Below the pieces are notes generated by a model, which was not told the DNA's origin, made no database searches, and was given only the letters and a program-made list of their open reading frames with translations. Below are positions 30,508-39,622 of a stretch of DNA of 64,000 nucleotides, in pieces. Location of the stretch: the IMG/VR virus record IMGVR_UViG_3300036851_000068, positions 1 to 64,000 of that record; one strand, given 5' to 3'. The number at the start of each line of letters is the position of its first letter. The stretch's first letter is position 1. Made by a program: the position numbers and the translations under genes. Source of the DNA: a virus.

Positions 30508-31876
30508 CGAAGATGTAGGCCGAATTGACCCGCGCAACCTTAGCATGGCCGAGAAGTTAGCGCTTCTCAGCGAGGAAGCGCGCACTGCCATGCTTGCGCA
30601 GTTCAGCGATGAGGAATGGGATGCGCTCGAATACGACTGGAATTTCTGGAGCCGCCCCTCGCAGCAAGCACCGTTAGGTAACTGGTTAGGCTGGCTCATC
30701 ATGACTGGTCGAGGCTGGGGCAAAAACCGTACAGCCGCTGAGTTTTGTGTCGGAGAGATCAGAGCCAATCGCAGCAGTCGCAGCGGATTCATTGCACGTA
30801 CCGGGCCGGACATGCGCGACGTGGTTATCGAAGGCGAATCAGGCATCATGCGTATCTGCCCGCCAGACTTCCGGCCACTGTGGGAACCATCGAAGCGCCG
30901 CTTGTCATGGCCGAATGGCGCGATCACACACACGTACAGCGCCGATGAGCCAGACGTGCTGCGCGGGCCACAGCACGATTTGATATGGGGCGACGAGTTG
31001 GCTGCATGGAAGTTTCGTGAAGCGTGGACAAATGCAATGTTCGGTCTGCGCATGGGATTGAATCCGCGTTGGATTGCAACCACTACACCAAAGGTTACTC
31101 CTCTTATGAAGTCGTTGCTTCTTGAAGCCAAGCCGCGCGAGCAGTACGAAAACATGAGCGTTGGTGACCAGCGCGGCGCAATCATATTGAGCGGCGGCAG
31201 CACGTATGAGAATCTTGCGAACCTCGCACCCGCGTTCATCAAGGAAGTTATCCGGCGCGCTGAAGGTACGCGCATTGCAAAGCAGGAAATCTACGGAAAG
31301 ATGTTGGAGGACAGTCCCGACGCGCTGTGGAAGCGTCAGCAGTTGGAAGACGACCGAGTTATCAAAGCGCCACCACTGCGCAATGTTGTTGTCGCCGTGG
31401 ACCCGGCTGCATCTGCTTCCGAAGATAGCAGCGAAACCGGTATCATGGTGTGTGGCGTTGACGAAGCGGGACACGGCTATCTCATAGAGGATTCAACGAT
31501 CAAGGGCAAGCCGGAACAGTGGGGAGCGGCTGCGGTCGCAGCGTTCCACAAGCACCAAGCGAATAGAATCATTGCTGAAACAAACAACGGCGGCGACATG
31601 GTTATCAGCGTAATCATGGCGGTTGACAAGATGGTTCCAACGAAGAAGATCACAGCGAGCCGGGCCAAGTACACTCGCGCGGAACCAGTAGCGGCATTGT
31701 ACGCACAGCACATCATGCATCATGTCGGCTACTACGCTGAACTTGAAGACCAGTTGTGTTTGTGGGTGCCCGGCGAAGAATCACCTGACCGGCTTGATGC
31801 GCTCGTGTGGGCGTTCAGCGATTTGCTTGTGGACTTGAAGGCGAAAGTATATGGGCGCGATTTCGGAATTGCGTAG
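30500..31876 (+). CDS. terL: Terminase large subunit
   Basis: Packaging ATPase and nuclease, 458 residues. Walker A-like GRGWGKNR (70-77), Walker B LIWGDE with Asp165-Glu166, coupling motif ATTTP near 193-197, RNase H-type nuclease with Asp301 (VAVDPA), Glu360 (IIAETNNGGD) and SPDRLDALVWA with Asp430/Asp433. The residue after the Walker A Lys75 is Asn76, where Thr or Ser is normal. It resembles Terminase_6-type motors of siphoviruses. Overlaps the ribbon gene. Confidence 0.93.
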   Translation: MSSEDVGRIDPRNLSMAEKLALLSEEARTAMLAQFSDEEWDALEYDWNFWSRPSQQAPLGNWLGWLIMTGRGWGKNRTAAEFCVGEIRANRSSRSGFIARTGPDMRDVVIEGESGIMRICPPDFRPLWEPSKRRLSWPNGAITHTYSADEPDVLRGPQHDLIWGDELAAWKFREAWTNAMFGLRMGLNPRWIATTTPKVTPLMKSLLLEAKPREQYENMSVGDQRGAIILSGGSTYENLANLAPAFIKEVIRRAEGTRIAKQEIYGKMLEDSPDALWKRQQLEDDRVIKAPPLRNVVVAVDPAASASEDSSETGIMVCGVDEAGHGYLIEDSTIKGKPEQWGAAAVAAFHKHQANRIIAETNNGGDMVISVIMAVDKMVPTKKITASRAKYTRAEPVAALYAQHIMHHVGYYAELEDQLCLWVPGEESPDRLDALVWAFSDLLVDLKAKVYGRDFGIA

Positions 31877-31896
31877 GGTTTCAACGGCGGGGGGTG

Positions 31897-32039
31897 TGTA
31901 CAAAAAGTGTACACCGTACACACCAAAAGAAAGGACACTCTCGCGCCGCCCAATGTAGTGCAGTATAGCACACTGTCAAGTGATATTGCATCACTCTTTC
32001 GGAAACAGTACAGTATTGGTGACTGTCGGAAAGTGTACA
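31897..32039. promoter_or_regulatory. TGTACA cluster upstream of the portal gene
   Basis: TGTACA at 31897, 31908 and 32034, with variants CGTACACACC at 31915 and AGTACAG at 32007. The gap 31877-32133 has no gene. The first two sites are 11 bases apart, about one helical turn. It is the second densest cluster after the pre-terminase array. Confidence 0.6.
31986..32014 (+). promoter_or_regulatory. Candidate late promoter 1
   Basis: TTGCAT (31986-31991), 17-base spacer, TACAGT (32009-32014). AGTACAG, a one-base variant of the TGTACA motif, overlaps the -10. Confidence 0.45.
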
Positions 32040-32059
32040 CGGGAACAAACGTTTGCCTG

Positions 32060-32097
32060 TGTACGTTTTGAAAACGTACATAGATAGAAGATAAAGT
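32060..32097 (+). promoter_or_regulatory. 21-base palindrome over a candidate -35 (late promoter 2)
   Basis: Arms TGTACGTTTT and AAAACGTACA surround one G (32060-32080). TTGAAA at 32068-32073 lies in it and is followed after 18 bases by TAAAGT (32092-32097). TAGACTGTAAACAG (32100-32113) is shared, with one change, by the capsid promoter at 40369. The portal start is 36 bases downstream. Confidence 0.6.
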
Positions 32098-32133
32098 GCT
32101 AGACTGTAAACAGCCTGGGCAGGAGGGGTTTCG

Positions 32134-35100
32134 TTGGCACGGAAGCGCTCGCTAGAGTCAGAACTGAATCAAGCCTCGAAGAACATCGGTAGGCGTGCGT
32201 CTGTCGGCAAGTCGGGACAGGGCGCTTACAGTCTTGTGCCCGTGCAGTCTTCACAGCATTTCCCTCTGAGATCACAACCTCGACCGTCGCAGCAGAACCT
32301 GTTGCGAGCGTATGCGGAGTCTCCGTGGCTGCACATCAAGATTGCACGGCTGGCAGCGTCATGGGCCAACGTACCATTCAAGGTTGTGGCTGAAGATGCG
32401 AAGGGCAAGGAGACGGACCTTCCTCGCGCGCACCCCCTGCACCTGCTGATGCGAAAACCGAACCCGGCGATGAGTGGCTGGGACTTGCGTTTCTTGACCG
32501 AGTTGTACATTCGCTCTGTTGGGGAATGCTACTGGCGCGTGCGAGGTAGTTCACTCGGGCGCGAACTGTGGGTGTATCCGGCCAACTGGGTTACGCGCGT
32601 GTTCGACCGGAATCGCCAGGTGTCAGAGTATCAGGTTGCGGAGACGCAGCCCGGTGGCGTGAATATCATTCGTGTTCCAGCGAGTCAGATGATTTGGTTG
32701 CGATCACCAGACCCGCTTGAGCCGTACAGCGCCGGACTTGGCGACGCGCTATCACTTGCCAGCGAGATTGATACATTTGAGTTGGCGTCTGAGTCTGACC
32801 GGCGTTTTTTCGAGAACGATGCATCACCACCTGGTGCGCTCGTAGTGCCGGGACGTTTGACACAGGACGAGAACGACCGGATGCGCGACGACTTTCAGCG
32901 CAAGCAGGGCGGGCCGGAGAATCAGGGCAAGCCGATGCTGCTGTGGGGCGGCATGGATTGGAAATCGTTCCGTGCGGGCCGTAAGGAAATGGATTTCATT
33001 GATGGGCAACGGTATCTGCGCGACGTGATTATCGCGGGCGTGCACAAGCACGTTCTTGGAATCACGGACGATGTAAACTTCGCGGCGGCTAAGGCGGCTG
33101 ACTACCAGGTTAGCAAGTGGGAGTTAGCGCCGCGCGTTCCGTGGTGGGAAGATAACACGGACAAAATTGCGATCATGTATGACGAGCGCGCGCATGTGCG
33201 ATGGGATAACCCTGTGCCGCAGGACGAGCAGATCGAATTGCAGAAGGCAAACGAAGGATTGCTGCGCGGCGCGATAACACGAAACGAGTGGCGCGTTATC
33301 AACAAGATGGAACCTCTGCCTGACGACATCGGCCATGTGTTCATCATTCCGCCGGGCCTTGTCGTTGTACCTGCGGATGAAGCGGCGCAGATGCCTGTGG
33401 TGTCACCACAGATTCCACCGGAGGCGAGGCCGGAGGGCGGCACGCCTGAAAATAGGCCACCGGCAGAAGACGACGACAAAGAACGTGGGAACCCTTTATC
33501 CGTTAAGCACACACCCGGAGGCCATGAGCACGATCAGTCTTCACACGGAGGCGAAGGCGGGGGCGGCGGCGATGAGGGCGACGGTGGCAAAGAGTCTAGC
33601 ACCGGGAAACTGAGCGGCAACAAGCCAATTGTACACGATGGCGGAAACGACGCTAACGTTAACGAATGGAAACCCGATGTGTGGAGTGCCGGAGATGTGT
33701 TGCTGGATGATAATGCGACCATTTTTTACCACAAGAGCGGAACTGTTCTTGTTGGAGGTCCAGGGTCGCAGCATTCTGAAGTTATCTACATAGCGGGTAA
33801 GAAGCCTTCGTATGAAGATGAAGGTTCACACGTTATGTGGACAAGTAGGCGCGGTAATGAAAAGAATACGTTGTATTTTGTTATGACAACGGAGCGAAAC
33901 GAATGGGATGCTACATTTGCTTTCCTAGAGGGGCTTGCTGAACGTGGCGTAAATGATTCGGTGCAGGCAATAATCGGTGGAGATATAAAACCAGTTAGAG
34001 AATGGTTGAAGCAGGGAAAGGCCGCTGCGTTGAAGGCATGGCGCAAGTATAAGGCACCAGTATTCGACCCACTTCATCCTAGTTGGCGGCGCGTGTTGGA
34101 GCAAGTTAGTGGTGCAGTGAAGACAGACGACACAATGGACGTGCTGCGACCTATCTACGAAGCCGTGATGGAATCCCGTATCTCAGATGTGAAAGAAGAA
34201 CTGGGCATCAACGTGGGCCTGAGCCTGACGGACCCGGACCTTCTTGCATATCTAAGAAGCGCAGCGGGCGAGCGCATTACGCGAGTGGACGAGAACACAC
34301 GCGATCAGATTCGTGAGGCGCTTGAGGAAGGCATTCGTGCCGGTGACAACTTGCGCGGGCTGGAAGAAAGACTTAACACGGTGTTTGACATTGCCAAGGA
34401 GCACAGGGCCGAAAGAATCGCGCGCACGGAAGTCATTGATGCGTCGAACGCGACAGCCTATGCATCGTACCAGCGTAGCGGTGTGGTTGAGGGCGTGGAG
34501 TGGCTGCTTGCGCCTGACTATGATGGCGAGGAAGACGATTTCGAATGTGAGGCTATCGAGGAAGCCGGGCCGGTGCGTGTGGGTGAGGAGTTTGTTCCTG
34601 GCATTGCTTGGCCGCCAGGTCACCCGAATTGTAGGTGCGCCATTGCTCCCGTGGTAGCGGGAGATGAACTTGCTGAGATCGTGGATGCGGAAGCCGTGGT
34701 CGAGGACCGCATGGGCGCGCGCGGGATGGTTGAGGACCAGAAGCGTGAAGCGGTTGAGAAGGAAGGATTGCCAGTGTTACCCATAACGTCTGAGGAGAAA
34801 CAGCGAATAATAAAGCAGTGGAACGAGGAGATTGTTCCCCAGTTCAATCAGTCGCGCAAGGATTTGCGTGCGGCAAGGGAGATACAAGGCGGCAGTATCT
34901 CACAATCTGTTGCTGATGAAAACCGTGCGATGGAGAAGTTTTTCGGTAAGTGGGCCGAGGTAACGTTTGAAGATATGAAGCGCTGGTTGCCGGAGAGTGT
35001 GCAGACTCCTTTGTACAAGGGATTTAAGATTACCAGTAAAAAGGGAGCCTTTTACGAAGAAGGATTCATACACATAAATCGGGAACTGGCGCTTAGCAAG

Positions 35101-35814
35101 ATGAGTCAGTTTAACGAGGTTGTTAATGGCCTTGGTCAAGTGCAGGATAATATTGACCTTTGGCACATGCAGACTATATTCCACGAAGTGAGTCATGCGA
35201 TGTTTGACTGGTCCGCTAACATGGTGCGGTTCTACAACGAGGGCGGAAAGTCATTGATAGAGGCCGTCAACGATATAATGGGTACCCAGCACACTAGAAC
35301 ATGGCTAGAAACCGTGGGCATAAAGGTGCAGCCGGAAGCAATAGAGTCATTCTTGTACGGAAAGGATTCATCGTATTCGGGCTACGTTCAGAACTGGGAT
35401 AGATGGTTCCAGGGCTTCAACGTGAACATTCGCGACGAGCGCGTAGCGTCTCGAATATATGCCTCGATGGTCGTGGACGATGCGAACGTTCCTCAGTTGA
35501 CGAGAATTGAGGGCGCAAGCGGCGGGGCACCGTTACTTCGACAGTTCAACATGGACCGCGTGTTCGATTCGATTGAGCCTGAGATTCGTTCTTCGATGAG
35601 CGATGAAATTCAGGCGGCATGGGATAAGACGATTGGCGGCGGGCAGACGCGGGCGATTCGTGAAGAAGCAAAGCGTTCATGGACTAGTGCGTCGAAGAAC
35701 TGGCTTGGTGAGCAAGATGTGGTTGGTAACGATCAGATAGATGCATGGACGAAGCAAGTCAAGGATGCCGTGCAGAATCGTTTTGATAAACTGCGTGCCG
35801 AGGGGAGCATCTAA
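32134..35814 (+). CDS. Portal-MuF-HExxH metallopeptidase fusion
   Basis: 1,226 residues from TTG (AGGAGGGG upstream). Residues 1 to about 435 are a HK97-type portal (AHPLHLLMRKPNPAMSGWD, NDASPPGALVVPG). A linker HTPGGHEHDQSSHGG starts at 459, followed by a glycine-rich stretch and an unknown domain (495-640). MuF/SPP1 gp7 head-morphogenesis core is at about 690-840 (ERIARTEVIDASNATAY; HPNCRC at 830-835). The C-terminal part holds HEVSH (His1017, Glu1018, His1021), a zincin motif. Portal and MuF are usually separate; a MuF-linked enzyme suggests a protein injected or used in assembly. Confidence 0.9.
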   Translation: MARKRSLESELNQASKNIGRRASVGKSGQGAYSLVPVQSSQHFPLRSQPRPSQQNLLRAYAESPWLHIKIARLAASWANVPFKVVAEDAKGKETDLPRAHPLHLLMRKPNPAMSGWDLRFLTELYIRSVGECYWRVRGSSLGRELWVYPANWVTRVFDRNRQVSEYQVAETQPGGVNIIRVPASQMIWLRSPDPLEPYSAGLGDALSLASEIDTFELASESDRRFFENDASPPGALVVPGRLTQDENDRMRDDFQRKQGGPENQGKPMLLWGGMDWKSFRAGRKEMDFIDGQRYLRDVIIAGVHKHVLGITDDVNFAAAKAADYQVSKWELAPRVPWWEDNTDKIAIMYDERAHVRWDNPVPQDEQIELQKANEGLLRGAITRNEWRVINKMEPLPDDIGHVFIIPPGLVVVPADEAAQMPVVSPQIPPEARPEGGTPENRPPAEDDDKERGNPLSVKHTPGGHEHDQSSHGGEGGGGGDEGDGGKESSTGKLSGNKPIVHDGGNDANVNEWKPDVWSAGDVLLDDNATIFYHKSGTVLVGGPGSQHSEVIYIAGKKPSYEDEGSHVMWTSRRGNEKNTLYFVMTTERNEWDATFAFLEGLAERGVNDSVQAIIGGDIKPVREWLKQGKAAALKAWRKYKAPVFDPLHPSWRRVLEQVSGAVKTDDTMDVLRPIYEAVMESRISDVKEELGINVGLSLTDPDLLAYLRSAAGERITRVDENTRDQIREALEEGIRAGDNLRGLEERLNTVFDIAKEHRAERIARTEVIDASNATAYASYQRSGVVEGVEWLLAPDYDGEEDDFECEAIEEAGPVRVGEEFVPGIAWPPGHPNCRCAIAPVVAGDELAEIVDAEAVVEDRMGARGMVEDQKREAVEKEGLPVLPITSEEKQRIIKQWNEEIVPQFNQSRKDLRAAREIQGGSISQSVADENRAMEKFFGKWAEVTFEDMKRWLPESVQTPLYKGFKITSKKGAFYEEGFIHINRELALSKMSQFNEVVNGLGQVQDNIDLWHMQTIFHEVSHAMFDWSANMVRFYNEGGKSLIEAVNDIMGTQHTRTWLETVGIKVQPEAIESFLYGKDSSYSGYVQNWDRWFQGFNVNIRDERVASRIYASMVVDDANVPQLTRIEGASGGAPLLRQFNMDRVFDSIEPEIRSSMSDEIQAAWDKTIGGGQTRAIREEAKRSWTSASKNWLGEQDVVGNDQIDAWTKQVKDAVQNRFDKLRAEGSI

Positions 35815-36182
35815 TGGCTACGCTGCCGGAGATCATGGGAATGGCGGATGGCTCGCGCGAGAATGTGGTGCGTGCCATTAAGACACTGGAGACGGAATTT
35901 GATGTGACGGACTACAACAACGTTGCGGTGCAGCGCGCCATGAGTGTGTTGCAGCGTATGCTCAGCGGATGGGATGTGCCGGGGCGCGCGAAGGGTCATG
36001 CGCCGAAGCGTCGCCTGCGCATTTGGTTCGGGGACAAGAAGATGAAGCACATTAACGCACTCGGGCGCGAACACACACGGCTTGAGCGCCATATGGAAAA
36101 CAAGTTGCAGCGTGTCTTTCAGAGCCAACGACGCGCGGCCATTCGTACATTGCGGCAGCAGGCCAAGGAACGAGGAGAATAA
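35814..36182 (+). CDS. Hypothetical helical basic protein (122 aa)
   Basis: ATG overlaps the previous stop (TAATG). Very basic, helical (ALGREHTRLERHMENKLQRVFQSQRRAAIRTLRQQ). Follows the portal fusion; could be a small head protein or, as the downstream neighbour of a possible MuF effector, an immunity-like partner. The latter is speculation. Confidence 0.55.
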   Translation: MATLPEIMGMADGSRENVVRAIKTLETEFDVTDYNNVAVQRAMSVLQRMLSGWDVPGRAKGHAPKRRLRIWFGDKKMKHINALGREHTRLERHMENKLQRVFQSQRRAAIRTLRQQAKERGE

Positions 36183-36184
36183 CG

Positions 36185-36598
36185 ATGCGAGGACGATATA
36201 ACCTTATATTCTTATATGCTGGGGCCATTCACATGATGTGGGCCATCCTGCTTCTATTCGGCAAGGAAGTTTTGTATTCTACACCGGCTTCTGCCATCGC
36301 TGGCCTGGGACAGTACGGCGCGGCGGCGGTACTGTTCGTTTCCTCATTGCTTGGAGTCATTGGTTATCGAAAGTCAGGACTCATCGAAACGCTTCTGCCA
36401 CAGCAGGCTATTCTGATGCTTAGCGCAGCGGCCAGCCTGCATGCGTCTGCGTTGAGTCAGTATGCCGATGGTATTCCTAGGCCGTTCCTGTTCATATTTG
36501 CAGATCAACTACCTACTATCCTGGCGGCAGTTCTACATTTGGTAGCACTCTTGTACGAGTCGCGCGAGTCGATTCTCATAAAGAGTGTCAAACTATGA
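36185..36598 (+). CDS. Four-TM membrane protein (137 aa)
   Basis: Four hydrophobic segments (about 8-26, 38-60, 66-90, 103-124). ATG after CGAGGAGAATAACG. A polytopic membrane protein between portal and tail fibre is not expected of virion genes. It might be a holin, superinfection exclusion or immunity factor. Confidence 0.6.
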   Translation: MRGRYNLIFLYAGAIHMMWAILLLFGKEVLYSTPASAIAGLGQYGAAAVLFVSSLLGVIGYRKSGLIETLLPQQAILMLSAAASLHASALSQYADGIPRPFLFIFADQLPTILAAVLHLVALLYESRESILIKSVKL

Positions 36599-36963
36599 TA
36601 GACAAGTCATTACTTGAACTTATCATCGCGGGCGTAGGTCTTGTGTCGGCCATGATAGCGGTTGCTCGCGTTGCAGTCTCTAGTCTTGCGGATACGATGC
36701 GTACAGTTATAATGCAGCAATCGAAGCGCGATGATGAAACGCGGTCCGCAGAGATTGTCCTGCGACAGGAAATACTGAGGCAGCAGGAACGGATTGCAAC
36801 GGTCATGGATAATCACCTGTCTGGAATATCAGCGGCACTAGGTAAAATCACGCTGACACAAGACTTGATTGTAGACCGCTTGCTAGATGCTGTGGTCATT
36901 CCAAAACAGGGATTGAAAGCGATCACCTTAGAGCCACGCGGCGATAAGGATGAGAAGTCATGA
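36595..36963 (+). CDS. Membrane-anchored coiled-coil protein (122 aa)
   Basis: ATG overlaps the previous stop by 4 bases. Transmembrane helix at residues 7-28, then a long charged helix. The layout matches small phage anchor or holin-like proteins. Coupled to the four-TM gene. Confidence 0.55.
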   Translation: MIDKSLLELIIAGVGLVSAMIAVARVAVSSLADTMRTVIMQQSKRDDETRSAEIVLRQEILRQQERIATVMDNHLSGISAALGKITLTQDLIVDRLLDAVVIPKQGLKAITLEPRGDKDEKS

Positions 36964-37019
36964 TAGTTTTACGTAGACAATGGTGGGACGCACGCATTCA
37001 TGCTGAAGGATGTGAGTGA
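36960..37019 (+). CDS. Possible microprotein (19 aa)
   Basis: ATGA overlap with the previous gene and GTGATG overlap with the next. 19 codons, basic and Trp-rich. Only the paired overlaps argue for translation. Confidence 0.25.
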   Translation: MIVLRRQWWDARIHAEGCE

Positions 37020-37333
37020 TGCAAGTCTATGTGGACCGCGAGGGCACTCATTACCTGCGCGAGAAGCCAGGAGCACGATGGGAGTCATGCAACGGAACTG
37101 TCATTGAAGATCATGAGGAGGTAGTACAGGATGGAAGTGCTGGGCAGCGCACAGGGCCTGGACAACACGGACCTAACCCTGACAATCGACATAGCGGAAT
37201 CGGCAGGCGTAAAGGTTTCGCAAGTGATGGTCGCATACAGCGCAGCCGTGACCGAAGACGTAGACGTGCTTCTCGACAGCCTGCTGGGGGAACCATTCGA
37301 CGTACTGCTCGTGAAGTTCGTATTGGAAAGTAA
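37016..37333 (+). CDS. Small protein with long out-of-frame overlap (105 aa)
   Basis: The first 40 residues (MQVYVDREGTHYLREKPGARWESCNGTVI) look like a normal protein. The rest is Arg/Gly-rich and lies in the shifted frame of the next gene for 203 bases. Either the gene truly overlaps, or a stop was lost. Tail-fibre operons often carry such short beta proteins. Confidence 0.4.
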   Translation: MMQVYVDREGTHYLREKPGARWESCNGTVIEDHEEVVQDGSAGQRTGPGQHGPNPDNRHSGIGRRKGFASDGRIQRSRDRRRRRASRQPAGGTIRRTAREVRIGK

Positions 37334-37466
37334 CCGCTACGGTGTGTGGATTCCCGAAAGTGAATGTGTGTTGGTGGCCGGTGACAAACTGGTCATTACT
37401 GCGCCTGCGGGCGGCGCGGGCATCACTGCAACGATCACAGTGTACGGAATCAGGAGACTTGACTGA
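37131..37466 (+). CDS. Beta-rich structural protein (111 aa)
   Basis: ATG after GAGGAGGTAGTACAGG. All-beta sequence (LTLTIDIAESAGVKVSQVMVAY, KLVITAPAGGAGITATITVYGI). Resembles small neck or fibre-adaptor proteins; overlaps the tail fibre gene by one base. Confidence 0.55.
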   Translation: MEVLGSAQGLDNTDLTLTIDIAESAGVKVSQVMVAYSAAVTEDVDVLLDSLLGEPFDVLLVKFVLESNRYGVWIPESECVLVAGDKLVITAPAGGAGITATITVYGIRRLD

Positions 37467-39613
37467 TGCCTGAGCCTGTTGGCTATTCTGGTGCGCCTTA
37501 CATTGATGGAGTCAAACCCGTCTTCACCCAGGCGATGGCGGATGATTTGTATGTGAACGTCACTGGCGACGTTATGACAGGCTTCCTCACGCTGAACGCA
37601 GACCCGACTTCCGCGCTGCACGCTGTTACTAAGCAGTACGCTGATGCGCTCATGATAGATCACCTGGCAGAAGGCGACCCACATCCGCAGTATCTATTGG
37701 TGGCCGAGGGTAACGCGGCATATGTCCTGAAGGCCGGGGACACTATGACTGGTGCGCTGACGATAGCGGTGGCTACTGGCGGGCAGTTGCTCACGCTGGC
37801 ATCTTCGGGCGTTGGTGACCCAATCCTTCATTTCCTCAAGACGGGCGTGCAGGCGTGGGTCATAGGAATTGACGACAGTGATGCCGACAAGTTTAAGATA
37901 GCGTCCTCCGGTGCATTGGAGACGGTCACTGCGCTAACTATAACAACGTCGAATCTAGTTGGCATAAATACGGCGACACCTTCTGGAAGGTTGGAAGTGC
38001 GCGGCGACGAGGGAATACTCGTAGGTCAGGTAGGGTCGTCTCGCGCCTTGGAGATATTGACTTCTGGCACGGTCTATAGAATTCGTTCGGCAGGCGGTGC
38101 AGCGGCAGACGACCTGCAAATCATGCAGGGCAACACTGGAATACTGACGCTTCATACGACGGCTGTGGAGCGCGTGAGGATTCTCGCCGGTGGCGACGTT
38201 GGTATAGGAATCGCTGACCCAACAATGTCGCCGAATCAAACGCGGAACGTGGCGATGTATGGGGCACCGACTGTTGGTTTGAAACTTATAGGTTCGCGTA
38301 CCATAGAAGCCGACATTGCTACGCTGTCGTTCATAAATAATCCTACAGGCACAACCTTCAATGAGTTGGTGCGTTTGGAGGGGGTGCGTGAGCAAGCCGA
38401 TAACAGCGGTCTGTTGAACTTCTATGTAATGACGGCAGGTGCATTGACCGCGCGGATGCAGTTGACGACGGCAGGGAAGTTGAGGCTGTTCAGTCCTGCT
38501 GCGATAACGGTGGCTGCGGCGTCTCTGCCCCTTCTGTTGCAAGGTGGCGGTGGTGGCACGACAGATATTCTGCAAATAGAGACGGCTTCCGGCTTCAGGA
38601 TTGCTACCTTCGATAGTGACGGCGACTTACTGTTTCGCGTAGATGAGTTGGCAAGCATCGGAGCAGCCGGAGCGAATAGGCCGACTGCCGTTTATGTAGT
38701 ATCGCAGGTCGCAGTAGGAGTGAATGCCGATATGCCCGCGTCTGGTTTGCTGCGATTGGCCGGTAGTTCGACGCTGTTCAGCGCAAAGCATACCGGCACT
38801 GGCGGAGCGATGTTCCAACTGGTAGGTACTGCTGCGCTTTTCAATGACAACGCCGTACAGATAAGTCTCGCAGGGGCATTAGGAAACTACTTGGCGGCGA
38901 GTGCGACTGGCGGCCTGCCGGTGACCCTTAGCCCTGTAGGCGTGACGATAGGTTCGGCCATTACTAGCCCTCCAACGAACAAGGGTATGCTGCGTCTACT
39001 CTCGCGAGAGACTTCACTGGAAGCGTTGACTGGCATCGAGTTCTCGCAGGCACCGAACTACGGCTACAAGGTGGCGGTGCTTGATAACACGGTGTCAATG
39101 ATATTTGCAAATCGCGAGGATTCAGCGACATGGACAGAACTTATGAGATTGAAGGGAAGGGGAACTATAGAGACGACCGGAGCCGTTGGCAATACGGCGG
39201 CTATTTTTGGCGCAGGAGGTAATGGCGTTGCGCTTGTTCGAAGTTCTCCGAGTGTGGGCTTGAACGCTTACTACAACGCAGGATGGAAGGCTATTTTTAC
39301 TGGCGCTGCGGCTATTCTCGGGGGCGATGGGGGCGGCGGTTTTGTTATATACACTGCTCCAAGTGCTGCTACGGATGCTGCATTAACGTTGACGGAGAGA
39401 TTGGTTCTGTCGGCTGGCGGCAGCGTTGTAATAGGAGCATTGGCTGACTTAGCATCAACCGCTACTGAGGGGTTTGTATATATCCCTTCGGATGATGCTG
39501 CGCCGACTGGTACCCCTAATGCATTTACTGGAAAGGTAGCAATGATGTTTGATAGAGCGAATAACAAGTTGATGGTATATGATGGCGGTTGGGTAGGAAT
39601 AACGTTGGCGTAA
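37466..39613 (+). CDS. Tail fibre / receptor-binding protein
   Basis: 715 residues. N-terminal fibre repeats with GDVMTGFLTLNADPTSALHAVTKQYAD and GDTMTGALTI, the common phage tail-fibre repeat, then beta-rich repeats (ERVRILAGGDVGIG, LVVSAGGSVVIGALADL) ending in NKLMVYDGGWVG. No S74 intramolecular chaperone is seen. It would bind the host surface. Location between portal and capsid genes, far from other tail genes, is unusual. Confidence 0.82.
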   Translation: MPEPVGYSGAPYIDGVKPVFTQAMADDLYVNVTGDVMTGFLTLNADPTSALHAVTKQYADALMIDHLAEGDPHPQYLLVAEGNAAYVLKAGDTMTGALTIAVATGGQLLTLASSGVGDPILHFLKTGVQAWVIGIDDSDADKFKIASSGALETVTALTITTSNLVGINTATPSGRLEVRGDEGILVGQVGSSRALEILTSGTVYRIRSAGGAAADDLQIMQGNTGILTLHTTAVERVRILAGGDVGIGIADPTMSPNQTRNVAMYGAPTVGLKLIGSRTIEADIATLSFINNPTGTTFNELVRLEGVREQADNSGLLNFYVMTAGALTARMQLTTAGKLRLFSPAAITVAAASLPLLLQGGGGGTTDILQIETASGFRIATFDSDGDLLFRVDELASIGAAGANRPTAVYVVSQVAVGVNADMPASGLLRLAGSSTLFSAKHTGTGGAMFQLVGTAALFNDNAVQISLAGALGNYLAASATGGLPVTLSPVGVTIGSAITSPPTNKGMLRLLSRETSLEALTGIEFSQAPNYGYKVAVLDNTVSMIFANREDSATWTELMRLKGRGTIETTGAVGNTAAIFGAGGNGVALVRSSPSVGLNAYYNAGWKAIFTGAAAILGGDGGGGFVIYTAPSAATDAALTLTERLVLSAGGSVVIGALADLASTATEGFVYIPSDDAAPTGTPNAFTGKVAMMFDRANNKLMVYDGGWVGITLA

Positions 39614-39622
39614 GCAAACTAA

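Noticed and set aside
37466-39613. Diversity-generating retroelement target in the tail fibre
   Set aside because: No reverse transcriptase or template repeat is seen in the window.
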